Source of the DNA: UBA1715 sp045615765
GTDB lineage: Bacteria > Bacteroidota > Bacteroidia > Bacteroidales > UBA1715
Assembly: GCA_045615765.1 (NCBI GenBank)
Contig: JAZLFM010000049.1
Coordinates: 1 to 64,000, forward strand
DNA: 64,000 bases
Direction of reading: 5' to 3'
The notes below the pieces were generated by a model. The model did no database searches. It saw only the letters and a list, made by a program, of their open reading frames with translations, and had not been told where the DNA came from. The translations under genes were made by a program, and so were the position numbers. This document shows positions 1-6,312 of this stretch, in pieces (position 1 is the stretch's first letter; each line of letters opens with the position of its first letter).

Positions 1-603
1 GAGCTTGCAAAGCACATACCGAACAAAAATGCGATTCAATTTTTAGATTGGCTTACCTATAGTGAAAACACAATAGATGGCAAGAGCCAAAAGAAAGCAT
101 ATCAATTGTGGGAGACCTCGTTTATTGAAAACATAGAAGTGGGAACTACGAAAGGATTACAGCAGATACATGCCTATATATTTGGAGGATTGTATGATTT
201 TGCTGGTCAGATTCGTACAAAAACCATCTCGAAAGGAGGATTTACATTCTGTGTGGCACAATATCTAGACAATGCACTAAAGCAGATAGATGCAATGCCA
301 GAAACGACATTCGATGAGATAGTAGACAAGTATGTGGAGATGAATGTTGCTCACCCTTTTATGGAAGGCAATGGGCGAAGCACCCGCATATGGCTCGATT
401 TGATATTGAAAAAGAACCTCAAAAAATGCATTGACTGGAGTAGCATAGCGAAGAACGACTACCTAGATGCGATGATGAGAAGCCATACAGATAGTAGCGT
501 AATTCGCTCTCTATTGCAAAACGCATTGACGGACAAGATAGACGACCGCGAAATATTTATGAAGGGAATTGATTACTCTTACTATTACGAACAAGAAGAA
601 TAA
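1..603 (+). CDS. Fic family protein (5' end missing)
   Basis: The reading frame is open from base 1, so the gene begins left of the window; 200 residues are visible. Residues about 118-131 of this part carry HPFMEGNGRSTRIW, a full Fic motif (HPFxEGNGRxxR), with the catalytic His and the phosphate-binding GNGR intact. Fic enzymes usually transfer AMP or another phosphate-containing group from a nucleotide to a hydroxyl on a target protein. An internal TTG at 106 could be read as a start, but the upstream codons continue the same fold, so it is probably not the real one. The stop overlaps the hsdS start (TAATG), which indicates translational coupling. Fic or Doc genes are often found inside type I restriction operons in Bacteroidota; the target here is unknown. 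Confidence 0.88.
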   Translation, partial: ELAKHIPNKNAIQFLDWLTYSENTIDGKSQKKAYQLWETSFIENIEVGTTKGLQQIHAYIFGGLYDFAGQIRTKTISKGGFTFCVAQYLDNALKQIDAMPETTFDEIVDKYVEMNVAHPFMEGNGRSTRIWLDLILKKNLKKCIDWSSIAKNDYLDAMMRSHTDSSVIRSLLQNALTDKIDDREIFMKGIDYSYYYEQEE

Positions 604-1754
604 TGAACAACAATTCTACATATAGGCGTCTGGGGGATTATATCCGCGAGGTTAGCGTTAGAAACGTTGACTTGACTGTGACTTCTCTTATGGGTATTAA
701 TATTGAAAAATATTTCATGCCATCAGTCGCGAATGTTATAGGTACAGACTTGTCCACATACAAAGTAGTCGCCAATGGTCAGTTTGCATGTAACCTTATG
801 CATGTCGGTCGTGATGAAAAGATACCGGTTGCCTTAAACAAAGGGGAAGCAATTATTGTGTCTCCTGCATATTTTGTTTTTGAAGTTGATAATGACGAGA
901 TATTACCAGAATATCTTGAACTTGTTCTTAGGAGACCAGAGTTTGACAGAAATGCATGGTTCCACACCGATGGTGATGTAAGAGGAGGTATGGATAAAAA
1001 CGGCATGAGAGATCTGACGATTCCTGTTCCTTCTATTGAAGAACAACGTCGCATTGTGACCCGTTACCAAGCCATACAGAACCGCATAGAAAACAACAAA
1101 AAGACCATTGCGAAATTGGAAGAGGCTGCGCAAGCGCTTTATAGGAAGATGTTTGTGGATGATGTGGATGTGGAGAATCTGCCGGAGGGGTGGAGAATGG
1201 GATGTTTGGGGGAGATGACGGAATCATTATATGGTTATACCGAAATAGCAACTATGGAATGCATAGGTCCAAAATTTCTTAGAATAACAGATATTGTAGG
1301 GAATTCAATAAACTGGAAAACTGTTCCTTATTGCAAAATAAACGATAATGACAAATCGAAATATGCAGTAAAAAAAGGAGATATATTGATCTCTAGAACA
1401 GGTGCAAATATTGGTTGGGCAAAACAAATTAGAGACAATAGCAAAGATGCTGTATATGCTTCTTTTTTGGTAAGATTTAGACCAAATGATGAAAACTTTG
1501 TATATTATCTAGGATTGATTGTTGAATCGGATAACTATAAAAAATACATATCTGATAACCAAACAGGATCAGCACAACCTCAAGCAAATGCAAAAATAAT
1601 GGAATCTTATCCTTTATTAATTCCTACAAATGAATCAATGATTATATTTAACAATCATTATTCACCTTTGTATGATATGATTACATTAAAACAACAAGAG
1701 AACGAAAAATTAACAGAACTGCTATCGATGGTGATGGTGGGAATGGGGAGATAA
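603..1754 (+). CDS. hsdS: Type I restriction-modification specificity subunit S
   Basis: HsdS determines the DNA sequence recognised by the HsdM/HsdR complex. The 383 residues show the expected two-half layout: a first target-recognition domain (about 1-140), a conserved helical spacer with EEQRRIVTRYQAIQNRI followed by NNKKTIAKLEEAAQALYRKM (about 141-180), a second target-recognition domain beginning near PEGWRMGCLGEM, and a second helix ending in QQENEKLTELLSMV. The start overlaps the fic stop by one base. The reverse transcriptase gene begins 7 bp after its stop, so the three genes look like one operon. hsdM is not in the window and presumably lies to the left; hsdR is 4.5 kb downstream. 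Confidence 0.93.
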   Translation: MNNNSTYRRLGDYIREVSVRNVDLTVTSLMGINIEKYFMPSVANVIGTDLSTYKVVANGQFACNLMHVGRDEKIPVALNKGEAIIVSPAYFVFEVDNDEILPEYLELVLRRPEFDRNAWFHTDGDVRGGMDKNGMRDLTIPVPSIEEQRRIVTRYQAIQNRIENNKKTIAKLEEAAQALYRKMFVDDVDVENLPEGWRMGCLGEMTESLYGYTEIATMECIGPKFLRITDIVGNSINWKTVPYCKINDNDKSKYAVKKGDILISRTGANIGWAKQIRDNSKDAVYASFLVRFRPNDENFVYYLGLIVESDNYKKYISDNQTGSAQPQANAKIMESYPLLIPTNESMIIFNNHYSPLYDMITLKQQENEKLTELLSMVMVGMGR

Positions 1755-1761
1755 AAATAGA

Positions 1762-3294
1762 ATGAAAAAATATAGTGAATATTTTGAAGAAATAAACGAG
1801 AATGAACTTTTTGAAGGTTTATTATCCGAAGGTTTATTTGCAGATAAAATTCCTGATTTTTTAACAGGAACTAATTTTTATGATTATTGCAAAACAATAA
1901 CAAAGGGGTATCAAGATAAAGAGTATGATTATGTAAGATATAATACAATTAGAAACACAAATTCAATTAGACATTTGGCAATTCCAAATCCATTTGCATA
2001 TTATAATGTTTGTAAGTATTTGGTTTCATACCGAAATGAAATTTGTAGACATTTTGAAGAAACAACAAAAAATCAAAAAATTAAAAGAAGTTTAATTCAT
2101 ATACAAAAACTAAAAGGAAAAAAGAGTTTGTTTGAAATGTCTAAATCATACGAAGACAAAGACAAATTTTTAGAAAAGGAAATTACCAAATTGCCAATCA
2201 AGAAGAGATTTAAAGTTGAAGCTGATATATCTAATTGTTTTCCTAGCATTTATTCGCATGTTTTGGCATGGGCTTTAGTTGGTAAAAGTGAAGCAAAAAA
2301 GCATAAAGGTGATACTACTCTATGGTATAATAAATTAGATGCATATTGTAGACATATGAAATATGGGGAAACTAATGGATTATTGATAGGTCCACATACA
2401 TCTAATTTACTCTCTGAAATAGTACTTTCTTGTATAGACAATCAATTGTCATCAAAATATGATTATTATAGAAACATTGATGATTTTACATGTTATGTAA
2501 AGGATGAAGCGGAGGCAGAACAGTTTTTGTTAGATCTCACAAATGCACTAAAAGAATATGAATTAACATTAAATACTAAAAAAACAAAAATTACCAATTT
2601 GCCAACAACCACAAATGACGATTGGGTATATTCTTTAAACTGTTTCTTCGTCGGTAATGAAAAAACGGAAGATGGAAAAGTTATATTTAATTATCAGAGG
2701 TTGAAGGCATTTTTGGATATTGTCGTTCAAAAAGCAAATGATGCAAAAAATTTATCCGTATATTCATATGCTATGAAAATCATTTGTGGCAAGTATTTTG
2801 GGAAAAAAGCCAAAGAATATTACAAGAATTTTATTCATCAAATAGCTTTATTATACCCATATGTTCTTCATTTTGTTGAAAAATGTGTTTTTGAAGAATT
2901 CAATGTTACGAAGAATGAAATAAAAGAAATTTCATTGGACATATATGAGTTTTATTTCACGAAGGATTTAATTGAGCCATGTTCGTATGCGTTATATTGG
3001 TCCATAAAATATGATTTTACACCACCAACATCTTATGTTAATGATGCTATACAAAGTAAAGATTGTATACATCTTCTATTAGCTTATATTAAAGCAAAAC
3101 AAGATAAAAACACAGATGGCATAACAAAGCTAAAAGCGGAAGCTGAATCTTTGAAAGATGATATAGAGGCATTTTGGTTGTTTGTATATGAAGTATTACC
3201 AAATACAAAATTAGAAGGAGATTTTAAAAGAATAAAGAAAGCAAATGTTTCATTTTTAAAATCAGAATTTTTAGATATTGTAAAAAAGAAATAA
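1762..3294 (+). CDS. Abi/UG-type defence reverse transcriptase
   Basis: This 510-residue protein has a reverse-transcriptase core: an N-terminal IPNPFAYYNVCKYL stretch (about 74-87), motif A with KVEADISNCFPSIYSH (D155), a motif B-like GLLIGPHTSNLLSE (about 206-219), and motif C RNIDDFTCYV with D240 and D241. The combination DISxxFPSIYxH...WALxGKxxAK and GPxTS is typical of abortive-infection-like (UG/DRT) reverse transcriptases, which polymerise DNA as part of antiphage defence. It does not resemble group II intron or retron enzymes. The residue two before the catalytic Asp pair is Asn, giving NIDD where most RTs have YxDD. The C-terminal 200 residues have no recognisable domain and look helical, as in Abi RTs. 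No maturase or HNH domain is fused to it. It sits 7 bp after hsdS. I could not assign a numbered DRT class. Confidence 0.85.
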   Translation: MKKYSEYFEEINENELFEGLLSEGLFADKIPDFLTGTNFYDYCKTITKGYQDKEYDYVRYNTIRNTNSIRHLAIPNPFAYYNVCKYLVSYRNEICRHFEETTKNQKIKRSLIHIQKLKGKKSLFEMSKSYEDKDKFLEKEITKLPIKKRFKVEADISNCFPSIYSHVLAWALVGKSEAKKHKGDTTLWYNKLDAYCRHMKYGETNGLLIGPHTSNLLSEIVLSCIDNQLSSKYDYYRNIDDFTCYVKDEAEAEQFLLDLTNALKEYELTLNTKKTKITNLPTTTNDDWVYSLNCFFVGNEKTEDGKVIFNYQRLKAFLDIVVQKANDAKNLSVYSYAMKIICGKYFGKKAKEYYKNFIHQIALLYPYVLHFVEKCVFEEFNVTKNEIKEISLDIYEFYFTKDLIEPCSYALYWSIKYDFTPPTSYVNDAIQSKDCIHLLLAYIKAKQDKNTDGITKLKAEAESLKDDIEAFWLFVYEVLPNTKLEGDFKRIKKANVSFLKSEFLDIVKKK

Positions 3295-3401
3295 ATAGGT
3301 ACAACGCATTCCAATGAGGCGGAACAGACAACGAACCGCCGATGAAACAAATGAATATAGAATGAAAGAAAAGAACAAGAAATAGATTGCAGTGTGCGAT
3401 T

Positions 3402-3427
3402 GTAGAGACGTGGCGCCACATCTCTGC
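3402..3427. repeat. Palindromic element, copy 1 (imperfect)
   Basis: The left arm is GTAGAGACGTGGC and the right arm GCCACATCTCTGC, with two mismatches to perfect symmetry. It lies between the reverse transcriptase and the HNH gene, upstream of the chosen HNH start. Preceding bases (ATT) and following bases (GG) match the flanks of the other copies. Confidence 0.85.
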
Positions 3428-3466
3428 GGAGAAATATGGTCTACTCAGATGGTGGAGAAGAAAATA

Positions 3467-4279
3467 ATGGGAAAAAGATATTATAAAGAAACAACTATAA
3501 AAGCTTTGTTCGCTAAATCAGGAAATCGATGTGCTTTTCCTGGTTGTTGTGCTCCTATTGTTGAGGATGAAGATAATGTTGTCACAGGGGAAATTTGTCA
3601 TATAGAAGCAGAATCGGTTAATGGACCCCGATATAACTCTAATCAAACAGAATCAAAACGTAATGATTATGAAAATTTGATACTAATGTGCCCTAGACAT
3701 CATAAAATCATCGATTCTAGTGAATTAAAATATAGTGTTAGTATTTTAAAAGAATGGAAGAAAATACAAGAATCTAAAGTGTCTGAAGAACAACAAAATG
3801 TATTATTTGAAACCTTAAAAAAAATAGAACTTCAATCAGAGGTGTTTTGGAAATCAATAAAAGTATGTGATGATACAGATGAAACAGGATTGAAACGAAA
3901 ACTTGAAGAGAAAAACATTGAAGAACTATTACAAGATATAGAAGAAATATTTGATTCGTTAATGTATAATTGTGACATTTTAGCAGATGAAGATGATAAG
4001 GCGATGTCGCAATTAGAGCAGTTGTGTAAATGGGCGAAAGTAGACTTCAAAAAATTTGATAAGGTATTTTATAAAGATAATCCATTTGTCAGCAGAAATT
4101 GGGAAATTCATAATTTAGCAATTCCTAATATTTCTAATCAATTAAAAATGGAATATTTTCAATTGTTGATTTTAATTTTGGAAGAACTTACAAAGTATAA
4201 TCATAGCTTTGAAGTGACTTTGGATTTATATAGAAATAAATTTAAGGATTTTCATGAAAAAAATTATTATATAGATTAA
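3467..4279 (+). CDS. HNH endonuclease
   Basis: The 270-residue protein has an N-terminal HNH nuclease fold: NRCAFPGC, then GEICHIEAES, GPRYN, and YENLILMCPRHHKIID. These supply the zinc or structural cysteines, the metal-binding His and Asn, and the final His pair. The remaining 150 residues are charged and probably helical, with no family I recognise. I chose ATG 3467 because GGAG lies 9 bases upstream at 3454-3457. A longer frame from 3392 would translate the palindromic element, giving CRDVAPHLCG, and has no such site. The gene follows the reverse transcriptase by about 170 bp and is followed by a second nuclease gene, so it is probably a defence effector. Whether it works with the reverse transcriptase or with the restriction system is not known. 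Confidence 0.82.
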   Translation: MGKRYYKETTIKALFAKSGNRCAFPGCCAPIVEDEDNVVTGEICHIEAESVNGPRYNSNQTESKRNDYENLILMCPRHHKIIDSSELKYSVSILKEWKKIQESKVSEEQQNVLFETLKKIELQSEVFWKSIKVCDDTDETGLKRKLEEKNIEELLQDIEEIFDSLMYNCDILADEDDKAMSQLEQLCKWAKVDFKKFDKVFYKDNPFVSRNWEIHNLAIPNISNQLKMEYFQLLILILEELTKYNHSFEVTLDLYRNKFKDFHEKNYYID

Positions 4280-4318
4280 TAACACAATAGTATATAACTA
4301 ATTGAAAAAGATACATGT

Positions 4319-5175
4319 ATGTGTACTAATGATATAGATTGTCAAAATTATAACTGGGAAAAATATGAAGATGATGTTTTTGAAGAATGCATAAGAATAT
4401 ACAAAGATGATGCTGTTTCAATAGAAAGGAATTTCCATAAGAGAGGGTTTATACAAATAGTATTAGGCAAATAGATGTATGGATAGAATTAAAAAATGGA
4501 GATCTAATAGTTGTAGATGCAAAATACTATAAGAAGAAGGTTGATGTAAAGGAAGTTGAATCTTGTATTGGAATGTTGAAGGATATTGGTGCGAATAAAG
4601 GTTTGTTGATTACATCGGTTGGATTTACTCAAGGTGCTATAAATAGAGCACATGTTGGAGAAAATAACTTTGAGGTAGATATTTTGAGCCTGAAAGATCT
4701 AAAGCAATTTCAAGGTTATGGTGCAATAGCATATCAAGGATGTCACGGTGCTACTATTAAACCTCCATTTGGTTGGATTGTAGATGGAACTAATCGAGAT
4801 TTTACTCCAGCAACGTTGTATGCGAGAGGTGGAGGTTTAGATGATGCAGGATTAAAGAGAGAATGGATGTATTTAGAATTTTGGGACAAAAAGGACTCAA
4901 TAAATACAATTCAGTTATTGATAGAATATCAGAATAACAATATTTTGTCGGATGATCCAAATGCTATAATTGAAGTTTTTGAAAAAGAAGATTTGAAAAT
5001 TAGAACAGCGTTAATAAAGGATTATCCATCAATGGAAATAACCGCATATAAAGATTTTGAAGATTTTATATTATATGGTGTTTTGTTTTGTCCTGATAAT
5101 ATGATAAATAGAGATCTTGAAAAATTATGTTTTGTCTTAAATAAAGCAATACCATTAAAGGTGAATTTTAAATAA
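4319..5175 (+). pseudogene. Mrr-like restriction endonuclease, frameshifted
   Basis: Two frames must be joined to read one protein. From ATG 4319 the first frame gives 51 residues, including WEKYEDDVFEECIRIY, and stops at TAG 4472-4474. The -1 frame then reads SIRQIDVWIEL, DLIVVDAKYYKKKVD and GANKGLLITSVGF, and runs to 5175. RQIDV...VVDAKYYKKKVDV is the catalytic core of the Mrr-like PD-(D/E)xK nucleases that cut foreign or modified DNA. One missing base near the T-run at 4448-4450 accounts for the break: a fourth T restores RGFYTNSIRQID. The alternative start at TTG 4573 lies inside the domain, past the catalytic residues. This may be a real inactivation, phase variation, or a sequencing error. 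The gene lies 39 bp after the HNH gene. Confidence 0.75.
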
Positions 5176-5369
5176 ATTATGAACGATTCTACAAAGGGTT
5201 TAAGATAAATAAAACTCGGTAAAATTGATACAACAATTATTTGCTAATCATCAGCAGATATTAGGGTTGATTAAGACCAATGACATAGCCAAACGACGGG
5301 ATAATTGATGTGGCGGCAGGTTAGGGGTATAATCGACAACGGGTACAAAATGCAAACGATGGGGTTGTT

Positions 5370-5397
5370 GTAGAGACGTTGCGCGCAACGTCTCTAC
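5370..5397. repeat. Palindromic element, copy 2 (perfect)
   Basis: A perfect 28-bp palindrome with outer arms GTAGAGACG and CGTCTCTAC and core TTGCGCGCAA. It lies in the gap upstream of the RAYT gene. Confidence 0.93.
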
Positions 5398-5419
5398 GTG
5401 TGGTCACCGATTATAACAA

Positions 5420-5442
5420 ACGATGTGCGCCACATATCTACG
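5420..5442. repeat. Palindromic element, copy 3 (decayed)
   Basis: The right side, GTGCGCCACATATCTACG, matches the TGGCGCCACA-core variant. Most of the left arm is lost. It lies 23 bp after copy 2, so the two may once have been a pair. Confidence 0.55.
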
Positions 5443-5574
5443 TTTTTCTTCGTTTATTGCATCCATTGTCCGTTTCTGTTGAAAAATTAAAAATGTTGTT
5501 GTTGTAAAATAAAAACAAAAATTTTCCGTTATAAATGACACATCCAATCATAAATACCAATAAAACCAACCGCA

Positions 5575-6222
5575 ATGGCCGAAAAATATCAAAACAAATA
5601 TCGTGTACCATCGTCACGTGCCCCGTGGCATGGATACAATGGTGGTGTATATTTTGTAACAATATGCACACAAAATCGTGAACATTATTTTGGGGAAATT
5701 ACGTGTTGTAGAGACGTTGCGCGCAACGTCTCTACGGAATCACAAACGATAACAAATACACAAATTACGCATTGTACAGACGTGGCACGCCGCGTCTCTA
5801 CCGAACCACAAATGCAATTATCCCCAATCGGGCAATATGTCCACGAACAATTCGTAAACGTAAAAACGCATTATCCGTATGCGGAAATTCCATTGTTCGT
5901 AATAATGCCCAACCATATTCATGCAATTGTGGTGATTGATGGGGGATATGATACCGATGCGCGTTGTAGAGACGTTGCGCGCAACGTCTCTACGAAAAAC
6001 ATGAAAATGGCAAATATTTCACCACATAAAAATTCATTGTCGGTGGTTATTCGTGGTATCAAATCGTCCATTACCCATTTTGCCAATACCAACAATATTC
6101 CATTTGCCTGGCAACCACGGTTTCACGACCATATTGTTCGCAACCAGGATGAATTGAATCGTATTGCCACATATATCGAAAATAATGTTGCACAATGGCA
6201 ATTGGATGAATATCGTCTGTAG
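5575..6222 (+). CDS. REP-associated tyrosine transposase (RAYT, Y1/HUH family)
   Basis: RAYTs are single-copy relatives of IS200/IS605 transposases that cut and join single-stranded hairpin DNA and are thought to mobilise REP palindromes. Visible landmarks are GGVYFVTICTQNREHYFGEI (about 23-42), the HUH motif MPNHIHAIVVI (H114, H116), VIRGIKSSITHF, WQPRFHDHIVRN, and YIENNVAQW with the likely catalytic Tyr200. Three palindromic elements lie inside the gene and stay in frame, adding CRDVARNVST-like peptides at residues 45-54, 67-76 and 131-140. They interrupt loops and leave the catalytic motifs alone. A fourth copy at 6219-6246 provides the stop codon (CTG TAG). No terminal inverted repeats of an insertion sequence are evident. 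The enzyme is probably the one acting on these palindromes, which is an inference from their proximity and from the RAYT/REP pairing known elsewhere. Confidence 0.88.
   Translation: MAEKYQNKYRVPSSRAPWHGYNGGVYFVTICTQNREHYFGEITCCRDVARNVSTESQTITNTQITHCTDVARRVSTEPQMQLSPIGQYVHEQFVNVKTHYPYAEIPLFVIMPNHIHAIVVIDGGYDTDARCRDVARNVSTKNMKMANISPHKNSLSVVIRGIKSSITHFANTNNIPFAWQPRFHDHIVRNQDELNRIATYIENNVAQWQLDEYRL
5708..5735. repeat. Palindromic element, copy 4, in frame in RAYT
   Basis: A perfect palindrome with the TTGCGCGCAA core. It is read as CRDVARNVST (residues 45-54), with the element beginning at codon position 2. Confidence 0.93.
5774..5801. repeat. Palindromic element, copy 5, in frame in RAYT
   Basis: A variant with left arm GTACAGACGTGGCA and right arm CGCCGCGTCTCTAC, with three mismatched pairs. 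It is read as CTDVARRVST (residues 67-76) in the same codon phase as copy 4, 38 bp after it. Confidence 0.9.
5966..5993. repeat. Palindromic element, copy 6, in frame in RAYT
   Basis: A perfect palindrome with the TTGCGCGCAA core. It is read as CRDVARNVST (residues 131-140), just after the HUH strand and in the same codon phase as copies 4 and 5. Confidence 0.93.
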
Positions 6223-6246
6223 AGACGGTGTGCACACCGTCTCTAC
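6219..6246. repeat. Palindromic element, copy 7, forms the RAYT stop
   Basis: A perfect palindrome with a different core: GTAGAGACG, GTGTGCACAC, CGTCTCTAC. The RAYT frame enters it in the one phase that meets TAG, so the element ends the protein. It could also act as a hairpin at the 3' end of the RAYT message. Confidence 0.93.
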
Positions 6247-6279
6247 GATTAACGCAATCTATTATCTGAATTATTTTTT

Positions 6280-6287
6280 TACCTTTG
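6280..6287 (+). promoter_or_regulatory. Bacteroidota -7 box for hsdR
   Basis: TACCTTTG matches TAnnTTTG 25 bases before the hsdR ATG. No clear TTTG lies at the -33 distance. It suggests that hsdR is transcribed on its own, separately from hsdS. Confidence 0.6.
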
Positions 6288-6312
6288 TTGTATCAAATGT
6301 ACATGTAGGTAA

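Larger units (their letters stand above)
5176..5574. other. Intergenic region with palindromic repeats
   Basis: This 400-bp gap separates the frameshifted nuclease from the RAYT gene. It holds one perfect and one decayed palindromic element, described separately. I see no intact reading frame. A short open stretch near 5235-5310 reads HQQILGLIKTNDIAKRRDN and may be the end of a lost gene, but it is too short to name. Confidence 0.5.

Noticed and set aside
1762..3294. Group II intron or retron reverse transcriptase
   Set aside because: There is no maturase domain or intron RNA structure, and the motif A and B context is of the Abi/UG type; no msr/msd-like inverted repeats are evident upstream.
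5370..5993. CRISPR array
   Set aside because: The repeats are perfect palindromes at irregular distances, several inside genes, and no cas genes are present.
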